Of a stretch of DNA of 5,373 nucleotides, positions 1 through 5,373 are shown piece by piece (the stretch's first letter is position 1; the number at the start of each line of letters is the position of its first letter). The position numbers were made by a program, and so were the translations under genes. The stretch lies in assembly GCA_902475415.1 (NCBI GenBank), contig CABRZK010000178.1:1-5373 (forward strand), read 5' to 3'. Below the pieces are notes generated by a model that was not told the origin of the DNA, did no database searches, and worked only from the letters and a program-made list of their open reading frames with translations. This DNA is from an uncultured Eubacterium sp. GTDB lineage: Bacteria; Bacillota; Clostridia; Lachnospirales; Lachnospiraceae.

Positions 1-187
1 TGGCTTCCGAAAAGTTTGCAAAACTCCAGGTCTTCGGGAATGATAAAGCGCCTGCCACATCATTGGTCATTTCACTCGGTTTCTTAAAGGCAATGATAAC
101 TGCCATATATAACGGGAAAAATACAGTAACTGTTCCAATTATTAAAAGTACGGTTAAGACTTTATTTGTTTTACGTCCTTTATCCAT
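1..187 (-). CDS. Carbohydrate ABC transporter permease, MalG/UgpE-like (3' end outside window)
   Basis: Inner-membrane permease subunit expected to pair with the MalF-type permease just upstream and form the sugar channel of an ABC importer. Only the first 62 residues are visible. They begin MDKGRKTNKV, a short basic cytoplasmic tail, followed by a hydrophobic first membrane segment (about residues 11-30, VLTVLLIIGTVTVFFPLYMA). Next comes the stretch VIIAFKKPSEM and then FPKTWSFANF, which is the usual N-terminal pattern of MalG-type permeases (AFK-.. followed by P..W...N). The EAA loop that would confirm the family lies beyond the window. The ATG (185-187) shares one base with the TAA stop (187-189) of the preceding gene, giving TAATG. 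A ribosome binding site, AAGGAGG, lies inside the end of that gene with GGAGG at 198-202, ten bases from the ATG. Translation is therefore probably coupled. The sugar transported cannot be told. Confidence 0.88.
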   Translation of the reverse strand, partial: MDKGRKTNKVLTVLLIIGTVTVFFPLYMAVIIAFKKPSEMTNDVAGALSFPKTWSFANFSEA

Positions 188-999
188 TATAACTGTTCCT
201 CCTTTTTATTGGTGAATCGTAACTGGAAGATGGAAATTGCTACGATCACGATGAAAAACAACACTGCATTGGCACTCTGGAATCCGAACTGTCCGCCGGA
301 CATACCATTTTTGTAGATCAGATAGGAAATGGATTCCGTACTCTGTGCCGGTCCACCCTGTGTCAAAGATACGATCTGATCGAATACCATCAGGAAGTTC
401 TTTGTACTGAGTACCAGATTGATGGATACAAACGGCATGATCAGAGGGAATGTGATTTTCCAGAACTCCGTCCATTTATTGGCACCATCCAGTTTACTTG
501 CCTCGTATACATCTTCCGGAACAGTCTGTAATCCGGATATGTAAATAATGGTATTCATGGCAACTGCCTGCCATACACCAACGATCAGTACTGCGATCCA
601 GGCATATTTCTCGCTGGCCAGAATACTGTTTTCCAGAAATGGAATGTGGCATGCGGTTCCGATTGCCGGAAGAATGTAAGTAAAAATAAAGCTGAAAATA
701 TATCCGATGACCAGTCCGCCCAGGATATTCGGTACAAAGTAAATGCCGCGCAGTGCGCTTTTTCCTCTGATATTGCTGTTTAATCCAAGTGCCATCACAA
801 GACTTAATACATTGACCAGAATGGTTCCACAGATAGCATATTTAAAGGTGAAGAGATAACTTTTTCCAACTCTTGCATCCGAAAACAGATCCACGTAGTT
901 GCGCCATCCTACCACATCATAGGAACCATAGCCTTTATAATTGGTAAAACTGTAGATTACACCTTTGATCATTGGAAGTGTATTAAAGGTAAAAAACAA
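187..999 (-). CDS. Sugar ABC transporter permease, MalF-like, with out-of-frame N-terminus
   Basis: Inner-membrane permease of a type I carbohydrate importer. From the TTG at 997-999 the frame gives 270 residues. Hydrophobic segments lie at about 47-72, 84-109, 134-156, 182-205 and 244-262. The cytoplasmic EAA loop that docks the ATPase is clear at about 164-188: YEASKLDGANKWTEF, then WKITFPLIMP. The TTG is only the first usable start in this frame; it has no ribosome binding site and falls inside the first membrane segment. In the same frame, codons just upstream read FWIIAILVIA, the missing start of that segment, and the frame closes upstream at a TGA. The expected start is the ATG at 1058-1060, which has a good ribosome binding site but is one base out of phase. 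Removing one base gives a normal protein of about 290 residues. The gene is therefore either frameshifted, affected by a sequence error, or expressed from a weak internal start such as TTG 999 or ATG 970-972. Confidence 0.85.
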   Translation of the reverse strand: MFFTFNTLPMIKGVIYSFTNYKGYGSYDVVGWRNYVDLFSDARVGKSYLFTFKYAICGTILVNVLSLVMALGLNSNIRGKSALRGIYFVPNILGGLVIGYIFSFIFTYILPAIGTACHIPFLENSILASEKYAWIAVLIVGVWQAVAMNTIIYISGLQTVPEDVYEASKLDGANKWTEFWKITFPLIMPFVSINLVLSTKNFLMVFDQIVSLTQGGPAQSTESISYLIYKNGMSGGQFGFQSANAVLFFIVIVAISIFQLRFTNKKEEQL

Positions 1000-1060
1000 T
1001 GCGATGACCAGAATTGCGATAATCCAAAATTTTATTTCGATTTGTCATTTTTGATTTCAT
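983..1060 (-). pseudogene. Detached 5' end of the MalF-like permease gene (frameshifted)
   Basis: This 25-codon reading frame starts at the ATG (1058-1060) and stops at TAA (983-985). Its first ten residues, MKSKMTNRNK, have the basic, polar composition of a MalF-type cytoplasmic N-terminus. After that the frame reads ILDYRNSGHRIVFYL, which resembles nothing expected. In the other frame the sequence continues as FWIIAILVIALFF, a membrane segment that leads straight into the permease. Dropping one A from the AAAATTTT run (1026-1033) gives MKSKMTNRNK followed directly by FWIIAILV. I read this as the true gene start, separated from the body by a one-base insertion (or a two-base loss). It could also be a leader peptide, but its fit to the permease argues against that. 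Confidence 0.7.
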
Positions 1061-1067
1061 TTTGTTT

Positions 1068-1072
1068 CCTCC
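1068..1072 (-). promoter_or_regulatory. Ribosome binding site that marks the true permease start
   Basis: The minus strand reads GGAGG, then AAACAAA, then ATG. This is a consensus Shine-Dalgarno seven bases before the ATG at 1058-1060. It sits just after the TAA stop (1078-1080) of the binding-protein gene, with 17 bases between stop and ATG. No comparable site precedes the in-frame TTG at 999. This placement is the main reason for treating the ATG as the original start and the frame change as an anomaly. Confidence 0.85.
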
Positions 1073-1077
1073 GATGA

Positions 1078-2367
1078 TTACTGATTTTCCTGATACTGCT
1101 GTACTTTCCAGATCAGGTCTCTGTTGTAACGCTCCCAGTCTTTGTCAAACTTATTTAAAAAGGTTTCTTTTGCATTCTCACTGTTATCCAGAAGGTAGGT
1201 CTGGATCATGGCATCCACACTCATCTCACTTGGATAGTGATGATCCTGGAAATCTGCCATGCGGTCCGCTTCGATATAAGGACGTACACCCTCGATTTCC
1301 GAAGATAACGGGAAATCACCCTGTTTGCAGGCAATACCGCCCTGCTCGTCCAGATAGGTCTGAATCGTGTCATCCTCATACAGGAACCGTAACACTTCAT
1401 ACGCAGCTTCTTTGTTCTCACATGCATTCATCAGACAGAACTGCACATCAATACCGGAATTGAGTACGTTATCTTCTTCCGTTTCATTTGCCGGGAATAC
1501 AAAGGTTCCGATATTCATATCCGGATTTACTGATTTGATCTGCGGAATCGCATAACTTCCGATGGTATACATAGCTGACTGCTCCCGGGCAAATGCGGTA
1601 CATGCATCATTGTAACTGTACGCCGTCGGATTCGTCTCTCCGTAAGCAAGCAGTGCTTTCATTTTCTCAGCTGTTTCATTATAGCCTTCGGTAAAAGTTG
1701 CTGTTCCATTGCTTACCTGGCTGCACAGATTTGGATCTGCAAGGCTGACAGCCAGTGCATTCCACGGTGCCAGACAGGTCCAGGTGTCCTTAAAGCCGAA
1801 ATATAACGGCTGAATTCCTTCACGCTGAATCTGATCACATAATGCTGTAAATTCACTCCAGGTCTGTGGGGTTTTCCAGCCATGTTCTTCAAACATATCC
1901 TTGTTGTACAGGATTCCGGCTGCGTTTGCCACATAGGGAAGTGCATACGTTCCATCCTTTGGAATGAATTCCAGCTGTTTGTCCATATTCAGATAGGATG
2001 ATTTTGTCTCACTCAGTACATCCAGATCTGAGATATCCGCAAACAGATCAGCATCCAGAAAATTGGAATAGTCCATATCTCCACCGATTACGACAATATC
2101 CGGATAATCTTCCCTGATAAAACGTGTCTTTAAGATTGTCATCGCCTCATTCGGGGAATCAATTGTCAGATGAATATCATCATGTGTCTCATTAAACTTG
2201 TCTGCAATCTCATTGAAGGTATCTACCGCTTCTTTTTTGTAAGATACGATTTCAATTTCTGTTTTTCCGGTGGACGCAGCTTGTTTCCCACACCCGGTCA
2301 GTCCTGTCAGACAACTTCCTGCCAGAAGGATACCCGTCAGGCAATAGATCAGTTTCTTTTTCGCCAT
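1078..2367 (-). CDS. Extracellular sugar-binding lipoprotein of ABC importer
   Basis: Solute-binding protein anchored outside the membrane; it captures a sugar or oligosaccharide and delivers it to the two permeases downstream. The 429 residues begin MAKKKLIYCL, a lysine-rich tail plus hydrophobic core. The lipobox LTGC ends at Cys26, the predicted lipidation and cleavage point. Then follows a typical family 1 binding-protein fold: EIEIVSYKKEA near the mature start, YPDIVVIGGD, then AGILYNKDMFEEHGWKTPQTWSEF, the conserved lobe-crossing motif (given here by its key residues only: YNKD..F...G...P.TW.EF). An upstream ATG (2386-2388) would add seven residues, but the sequence AAAGGGAG within that extension is a good ribosome binding site eight bases before the ATG at 2365-2367, so I use the latter. 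It is first in a binding protein-permease-permease operon facing a divergent AraC-type regulator, an arrangement like msm/raf systems. The ligand is not determinable; alpha-galactosides are a guess from that resemblance. Confidence 0.92.
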   Translation of the reverse strand: MAKKKLIYCLTGILLAGSCLTGLTGCGKQAASTGKTEIEIVSYKKEAVDTFNEIADKFNETHDDIHLTIDSPNEAMTILKTRFIREDYPDIVVIGGDMDYSNFLDADLFADISDLDVLSETKSSYLNMDKQLEFIPKDGTYALPYVANAAGILYNKDMFEEHGWKTPQTWSEFTALCDQIQREGIQPLYFGFKDTWTCLAPWNALAVSLADPNLCSQVSNGTATFTEGYNETAEKMKALLAYGETNPTAYSYNDACTAFAREQSAMYTIGSYAIPQIKSVNPDMNIGTFVFPANETEEDNVLNSGIDVQFCLMNACENKEAAYEVLRFLYEDDTIQTYLDEQGGIACKQGDFPLSSEIEGVRPYIEADRMADFQDHHYPSEMSVDAMIQTYLLDNSENAKETFLNKFDKDWERYNRDLIWKVQQYQENQ

Positions 2368-2482
2368 ATTTCCTGCTCCCTTTCTCATTTTTCCAGCTTC
2401 AAAAGTTTCCGTTTTTCCGTTCTTCCAGTCAGCATTTTGATTCAGAAATTCTTGAAACTATATGTTTTTCTTTGATAAGATG

Positions 2483-2491
2483 ATTGTAACA
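2483..2491 (-). promoter_or_regulatory. Candidate extended -10 promoter for the transporter operon
   Basis: The minus strand reads TGTTACAAT, an extended -10 element (TGn plus TACAAT). The -35 region expected 17 bases upstream is TTCTGG, a poor match, which suits a promoter that needs an activator. The motif GGGTCGCAT (2499-2507) lies between the -35 and -10 regions and just beside the former. Transcription would start near 2476, leaving about 110 bases before the binding-protein ATG. A second minus-strand option is TGGTATAAA at 2530-2538, inside the inverted repeat. I cannot say which is used. Confidence 0.4.
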
Positions 2492-2498
2492 TCTCAAA

Positions 2499-2588
2499 AT
2501 GCGACCCAGAATATCAGTATTTTTCATTTTTTATACCAATATGCGGTATTATATGGTATAATCAGCAGGTAGGTCGCAAAATGGTATA
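2499..2588. promoter_or_regulatory. Divergent control region with repeated operator-like motifs
   Basis: Two repeat families occur together. First, TTATACCA (2531-2538) and TGGTATAA (2554-2561) form a perfect 8-base inverted repeat with 15 bases between. The core GGTAT occurs three times on the plus strand (2545-2549, 2555-2559, 2583-2587), and ATGGTATA is repeated exactly at 2553-2560 and 2581-2588. Second, GGTCGCA occurs once per strand, in GGGTCGCAT (minus, 2499-2507) and AGGTCGCAA (plus, 2571-2579), about 72 bases apart centre to centre. The region sits between a transporter operon and a divergent AraC-type regulator, so these are plausible binding sites of that regulator. The repeats are seen; the protein that binds them is inferred. 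Confidence 0.5.
2554..2562 (+). promoter_or_regulatory. Candidate extended -10 promoter for the AraC-type regulator
   Basis: TGGTATAAT matches the extended -10 consensus (TGn then TATAAT) exactly. The expected -35 position 17 bases upstream (2534-2539, TACCAA) is poor, which is tolerable for extended -10 promoters. The element is also the right arm of the TTATACCA/TGGTATAA inverted repeat, so a protein bound there would compete with RNA polymerase, consistent with autoregulation. The predicted start near 2569 leaves a leader of about 170 bases before the ATG at 2739. Confidence 0.5.
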
Positions 2589-2617
2589 TTTTTATTGTTG
2601 CATCAAACCGGAAGCAG

Positions 2618-2665
2618 AGGAAAACACACCTGCTTTTCCTGCACGATTGCCATCACCTGCTTTTT
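2618..2665 (+). repeat. Short hairpin and 11-base direct repeat in the regulator's leader
   Basis: AGGAAAA (2618-2624) and TTTTCCT (2634-2640) form a 7-base stem around a 9-base loop; a further GC/GC pair is possible across a two-base bulge. The loop and right arm contain CACCTGCTTTT (2627-2637), repeated exactly at 2654-2664. Its reverse, AGCAGGT, also occurs at 2564-2570, next to the predicted transcription start. A second small stem, CATCA/TGATG (2651-2655 with 2665-2669), encloses the second copy. No U-run of terminator quality follows either stem, and I recognise no known riboswitch. The role, if any, is unknown. Confidence 0.35.
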
Positions 2666-2738
2666 GATGTTTATACACGTTCGGATTCTTTAAAGCAAAA
2701 AATTCCGATTTAAATTAGAATCTATGGAGGGATTGAAA

Positions 2739-3581
2739 ATGTCTGACCTGTTATTCCATATTTTTCCAAATGAAAATTTTATTGATCTGAGCCTTTACCA
2801 GTATGGCTATGAGAAATGTGCTCCCGGACATTCCTTTGGTCCGGCAGCCCGCAATCATTATCTGTTTCATTATGTACGTTCCGGAACCGGAACATTGATG
2901 GCTGATGACAGTAAAGGTGTCACTCAGACCTATCAGATTCGCAGCGGGCAGGGATTTATGATTTTTCCGGGACAGGTAAATACTTATATCGCTGATTCCA
3001 ATGTTCCATGGGAGTATATCTGGGTAGAATTTGACGGGCTTCGCATTACCGAGGCTCTGAGTGTGACGGATCTTTCGAAAAATCATCCTGTCTATCATCC
3101 TCACGCGAAGGAGCAACGGGACAAAATGGCAGAAGAACTCTCCTACATCTGCCATCATGCCGAGGAATCACCCTTTCATCTGATCGGGCATTTGTATCTG
3201 TTTCTGGATTATCTGATTCAGTCTGCACATTCCACGCAACTGGTGTCCAGCAGTAAGATGAGTGATTATTATATCAAAGAAGCGATTAATTATATCGAAC
3301 AGAATTTTCAGAACAATATTTCCATTGAAGATGTGGCTGCAGTCTGTGGCATCAACCGCAGCTATCTGGGAAAAATATTTAAAAAAAGTACCGGGCGCTC
3401 CCCACAGGAATTTCTGATGAATTACCGTATGGTAAAAGCAGCCGAATTGCTGAAACTGACTTCCATGTCCATTGCAGATATCGGTTCTGCAGTCGGCTAT
3501 GAAAATCAGCTGCATTTTTCCCGGGCTTTCAAAAATATCTATGGAGTTTCTCCAAGAGAATGGCGAAATCAGCATAAATAA
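2739..3581 (+). CDS. AraC-family transcriptional regulator, MsmR/RafR-like
   Basis: Cytoplasmic sugar-responsive regulator of 280 residues, a usual length for the family. The N-terminal half (about 20-100) is an AraC-type cupin ligand domain, with HYLFHYVRSGTGTL, then GQGFMIFPGQVNTYIAD, then PWEYIWVEFDG; this last stretch is typical of MsmR-like regulators next to sugar importers. The C-terminal 100 residues carry two helix-turn-helix units: IEDVAAVCGINRSYLGKIF (about 196-214) and IADIGSAVGYENQLHFSRAF (about 245-264), ending in the family signature YGVSPREWR. An ATG at 2724 would add five residues, but it is itself part of the ribosome binding site ATGGAGGG, which lies eight bases before ATG 2739, so the later start is preferred. 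The gene is divergent from the transporter operon, which it most likely activates when the sugar is present. The ligand identity is inference at most. A strong terminator follows. Confidence 0.93.
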   Translation: MSDLLFHIFPNENFIDLSLYQYGYEKCAPGHSFGPAARNHYLFHYVRSGTGTLMADDSKGVTQTYQIRSGQGFMIFPGQVNTYIADSNVPWEYIWVEFDGLRITEALSVTDLSKNHPVYHPHAKEQRDKMAEELSYICHHAEESPFHLIGHLYLFLDYLIQSAHSTQLVSSSKMSDYYIKEAINYIEQNFQNNISIEDVAAVCGINRSYLGKIFKKSTGRSPQEFLMNYRMVKAAELLKLTSMSIADIGSAVGYENQLHFSRAFKNIYGVSPREWRNQHK

Positions 3582-3668
3582 TACTTTTGTTCCGCCTGTG
3601 AAGCTGCGCATCGTTTTCATGAAGTACTTTTATTTCCTGTAAAATTTTGAATAATTTCCTAAAAAATC

Positions 3669-3713
3669 AAAAAGTGCCTTCCGTAAGCTCTTCTGCTACG
3701 GAAAGCACTTTTT
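3669..3713. terminator. Bidirectional intrinsic terminator
   Basis: AAAGTGCCTTCCGTA (3671-3685) pairs with TACGGAAAGCACTTT (3697-3711), a 15-base stem with a single C-A mismatch, extended by two A-T pairs. GC/GC can also pair inside the loop. On the plus strand the stem ends in TTTTTA; on the minus strand it ends in TTTTTGATTTTTT. It sits between the stops of two converging genes, the AraC-type regulator and the kinase-like gene (whose TAA begins only seven bases away), and can serve both. Confidence 0.93.
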
Positions 3714-3719
3714 ATCATC

Positions 3720-4376
3720 TTAGATATTTTCTTCCGGATAACGGATTTTCAGATATTCAATGATCATATCCACCGTCTTGTCAATTCCAAGAATTGAACT
3801 GTTGATTGTCAGATCATAGCTGCGCGCATCGCCCCACTTTTTGCTGGAGTAATAATTATAGTAATTTGCACGTTTCTTATCTGTTTTATTCAGGAAATCA
3901 ATAATCTTGTTATCATCTTTGAACTTCTGATGACCCTCCTGATCATTGGAATCTTTAATTCTCTGAATTCTGAAATCCATATCTGCATGGATGAACACAC
4001 TGAAACATTTTGGATCATCTGCCAGCACATAATCTGCACATCTGCCTACGATAACACAGGATTCCTGTGCAGCCAATTTCTTAATCGCCTCAAACTGTGC
4101 CAGAAATACTTTATGATTTAAAGGCATATCAACGAACGGTGCTGATGTGTATCCACTCATGGAGTATGTATCCATAACCAGGGAGTACAGAAAACTGTTT
4201 GTTGGTTTCTCATCATTTTTCTGTAAAATTTCTTCGCAAAAACCACTGTTTTTTGCTGCAAATGCAAGTAACTCACTGTCATAACATTTTATATTCAACC
4301 GTTCAGCCAGTTTCTGTCCGATTTCTTTTCCACCGCTGCTAAATTCACGGCCAATTGCAATTACAAGATTTCTCAT
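3720..4376 (-). CDS. Cytidylate kinase-like family protein
   Basis: Cytoplasmic P-loop protein of 218 residues belonging to the cytidylate-kinase-like group (Cytidylate_kin2 type), distinct from the housekeeping Cmk. Near the N-terminus, VIAIGREFSSGGKEIG (about 5-20) contains the nucleotide-binding loop GREFSSGGK. VGRCADYVL (110-118) and the C-terminal run YYNYYSSKKWGD followed by YDLTINSS (172-194) are the other hallmarks of this group. Family members are presumed to phosphorylate a nucleotide or similar small molecule, but the substrate is generally not established; the label does not prove CMP kinase activity. A GTG at 4398-4400 would add eight residues, but AAAGGGGG inside that extension is a ribosome binding site nine bases before ATG 4374-4376, so the ATG is chosen. 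The gene has its own promoter and appears to be transcribed alone, ending at the shared terminator. Confidence 0.88.
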   Translation of the reverse strand: MRNLVIAIGREFSSGGKEIGQKLAERLNIKCYDSELLAFAAKNSGFCEEILQKNDEKPTNSFLYSLVMDTYSMSGYTSAPFVDMPLNHKVFLAQFEAIKKLAAQESCVIVGRCADYVLADDPKCFSVFIHADMDFRIQRIKDSNDQEGHQKFKDDNKIIDFLNKTDKKRANYYNYYSSKKWGDARSYDLTINSSILGIDKTVDMIIEYLKIRYPEENI

Positions 4377-4411
4377 ATAGGAAATCCCCCTTTCCTTCAC
4401 TTACTGGTTAC

Positions 4412-4440
4412 AGTATACTACATTTTCACCAAAATCTCAA
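4412..4440 (-). promoter_or_regulatory. Sigma-A promoter of the kinase-like gene
   Basis: On the minus strand, TTGAGA (4435-4440) and TATACT (4412-4417) are separated by exactly 17 bases. They match the -35 and -10 consensus at four or five of six positions each. Transcription would begin near 4405, about 29 bases before the ATG, with the GGGGG ribosome binding site in between. This is the best complete promoter in the window. Confidence 0.7.
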
Positions 4441-4457
4441 CGGAAAACCTTTTTTTG

Positions 4458-4471
4458 TCTGAAAATTCAGA
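4458..4471. repeat. 14-base palindrome upstream of the kinase-like promoter
   Basis: TCTGAA and TTCAGA (4458-4463 and 4466-4471) are perfect inverted arms with two bases between. The spacing is too tight for a good RNA hairpin but suits a dimeric DNA-binding protein. It lies 17 bases upstream of the -35 element. It could equally be chance in AT-rich DNA. Confidence 0.3.
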
Positions 4472-4536
4472 TGTAACAGATTGTTTTTACACGCACTTTT
4501 TGTATCTTTCATATCCGTCAGGCGCTTTTTTTAAAT

Positions 4537-4580
4537 AAAAAAACTGATTGGAACATATCTTTCCTGCCTGTATAACAATC
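4537..4580 (-). terminator. Weak candidate terminator after the pseudouridine synthase gene
   Basis: On the minus strand, GATTG (4576-4580) can pair with CAATC (4546-4550), with a further three-base pairing inside. A run of seven Ts follows (4537-4543). The stem is short and the loop long, so this is a poor intrinsic terminator. It is the only candidate between the pseudouridine synthase stop at 4609 and the kinase promoter. The rest of the 4401-4608 gap shows the kinase promoter, one palindrome and AT-rich runs, with no gene. Confidence 0.25.
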
Positions 4581-4608
4581 CTTCTATTTATCAGATACTC
4601 ACTGACAG

Positions 4609-5373
4609 TCACTTTGAAAGTTTCTGCAGTAAGTTTTCAAAATATTCCGGTAATGGAGCCTCAAATTCCATATATTCATGTATCTTTGGGTGTATAAAAC
4701 CGATGATCATTGCATGTAACGTCTGTCCCTGTAAGCCTTTCATTGCAAGATTCTTTGGATTACCATAAAGCTCATCGCCCAAAAGGGGATGTCCGATACT
4801 GGCCATGTGGACACGAATCTGATGGGTACGTCCGGTTTCCAGCTGAAATTCCATGTATGTATACTTTGCAAAACGCTGAAGTACTTTATAGTGGGTAATC
4901 GCCGGTTTTCCGTTTTTCTCATTGATCGCCATTTTCTTACGCTGTGTGGGATGACGACCGATGGCACCTTCAATGGTACCCTCATCTTCTTTGACCACGC
5001 CACATACAATTCCACGATATCTGCGTGTTACCGTATGCTCTTTGATCTGCTCCGCAATATCCGTATGCGCAGCATCATTTTTACAGACGATCAGAGCGCC
5101 TGTTGTGTCCATATCGATTCTGTGGACAATACCCGGGCGTATCTCGCCGTTAATCCCGGACAGACTGTCTGCACAGTGATACATAATGGCGTTGACTAAA
5201 GTCCCACTGTAATGACCGGCAGACGGATGAACCACCATTCCTTTTGGTTTGTTTACGATCAGTACATCTGCATCTTCGTACAAAATATCCAGTGGAATAT
5301 TTTCTGCCTCGATCGCAATAGACTGTGCTTCCGGAATGGAGGCAGTTACTACATCTCCGGCATCAATGATATA
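4609..5373 (-). CDS. RluA-family RNA pseudouridine synthase, RluD/YlyB-like (N-terminus outside window)
   Basis: Converts specific uridines in structured RNA, probably 23S rRNA, to pseudouridine. The frame is open to the window edge; 254 residues are visible, so roughly the first 50 residues of a usual protein of about 300 are missing. The visible part begins YIIDAGDVVTASIP, the end of an S4 RNA-binding domain, followed by IPLDILYEDADVLIVNKPKG. The catalytic motif is HRIDMDTTGALIVCK, whose Asp (visible residue 87) is the expected nucleophile, in the usual R-[LI]-D context. Later come IGRHPTQRKKMA and GRTHQIRVH with GHPLLGDELYG, all family hallmarks. A TTG at 5281-5283 could be mistaken for the start, but the conserved sequence continues well upstream of it. 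The gene is co-directional with the kinase-like gene, separated by 232 bases from that gene's ATG. The exact RNA target is not provable here. Confidence 0.93.
   Translation of the reverse strand, partial: YIIDAGDVVTASIPEAQSIAIEAENIPLDILYEDADVLIVNKPKGMVVHPSAGHYSGTLVNAIMYHCADSLSGINGEIRPGIVHRIDMDTTGALIVCKNDAAHTDIAEQIKEHTVTRRYRGIVCGVVKEDEGTIEGAIGRHPTQRKKMAINEKNGKPAITHYKVLQRFAKYTYMEFQLETGRTHQIRVHMASIGHPLLGDELYGNPKNLAMKGLQGQTLHAMIIGFIHPKIHEYMEFEAPLPEYFENLLQKLSK

Noticed and set aside
1026..1033. Programmed -1 frameshift site in AAAATTTT of the permease gene
   Set aside because: The needed shift is +1 (or -2), the heptamer is not in the right phase, the runs are only four bases long, and no stimulatory hairpin is evident.
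1062..1463. Plus-strand open frame of 133 codons opposite the binding-protein gene
   Set aside because: It is antisense to a well-supported lipoprotein gene; the Cys/His/Pro/Ser-rich composition is that of a shadow frame.
2385..2435. 16-codon minus-strand frame in the binding-protein leader whose TGA overlaps an upstream ATG (ATGA)
   Set aside because: There is no ribosome binding site, and the overlapped ATG is not the preferred start of the lipoprotein, so a leader peptide is not supported.
2569..2738. Possible riboswitch in the long leader of the AraC-type gene
   Set aside because: Only short stems are seen, no known aptamer core is recognised, and no terminator or ribosome-binding-site sequestering stem is visible.
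4444..4456. Plus-strand T-run as a terminator
   Set aside because: No hairpin precedes it and no plus-strand gene ends nearby.
4789..5199. Long plus-strand open frame (136 codons) opposite the pseudouridine synthase
   Set aside because: It lies wholly antisense to a clearly conserved enzyme, its translation resembles no protein and it has no ribosome binding site.

Overview
The window looks like chromosomal DNA of an anaerobic gut-type Firmicute, most likely Lachnospiraceae-like. This rests on moderately AT-rich coding sequence, strong GGAGG ribosome binding sites, and the styles of the lipoprotein, AraC regulator and cytidylate-kinase-like protein. The genus is not provable from the sequence alone. 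I see no mobile element, CRISPR array, tRNA or rRNA.

Left part (1-2400, minus strand): a carbohydrate ABC importer operon read right to left. It encodes a lipoprotein sugar-binding protein (1078-2367), a MalF-type permease (187 to about 1060) and a MalG-type permease (1-187, cut by the window edge). No ATPase is visible; many importers of this type share one encoded elsewhere. The main anomaly is here. The well-placed ribosome binding site and ATG of the MalF-type permease (1058-1060) are one base out of phase with the rest of the gene. The shift lies near an A4T4 run at 1026-1033, so the first membrane segment is split between two frames.

Middle (2389-2738): a divergent control region between the transporter operon and an AraC/MsmR-like regulator on the plus strand (2739-3581). 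It holds extended -10 promoter candidates for both directions. It also holds several GGTAT repeats, one inverted pair forming TTATACCA/TGGTATAA, and an inverted GGTCGCA pair. This is what one expects if the regulator senses a sugar and controls both the transporter and itself. A strong bidirectional terminator (3669-3713) ends the regulator gene and the converging gene beyond it.

Right part (3720-5373, minus strand): a cytidylate-kinase-like P-loop protein with its own near-consensus sigma-A promoter, then a 207-base gap, then an RluD/YlyB-like RNA pseudouridine synthase whose N-terminus runs off the window. These look like ordinary chromosomal genes unrelated to sugar uptake.

No clearly new system is present. 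The observations most worth checking are the permease frameshift and the repeat-rich divergent operator.
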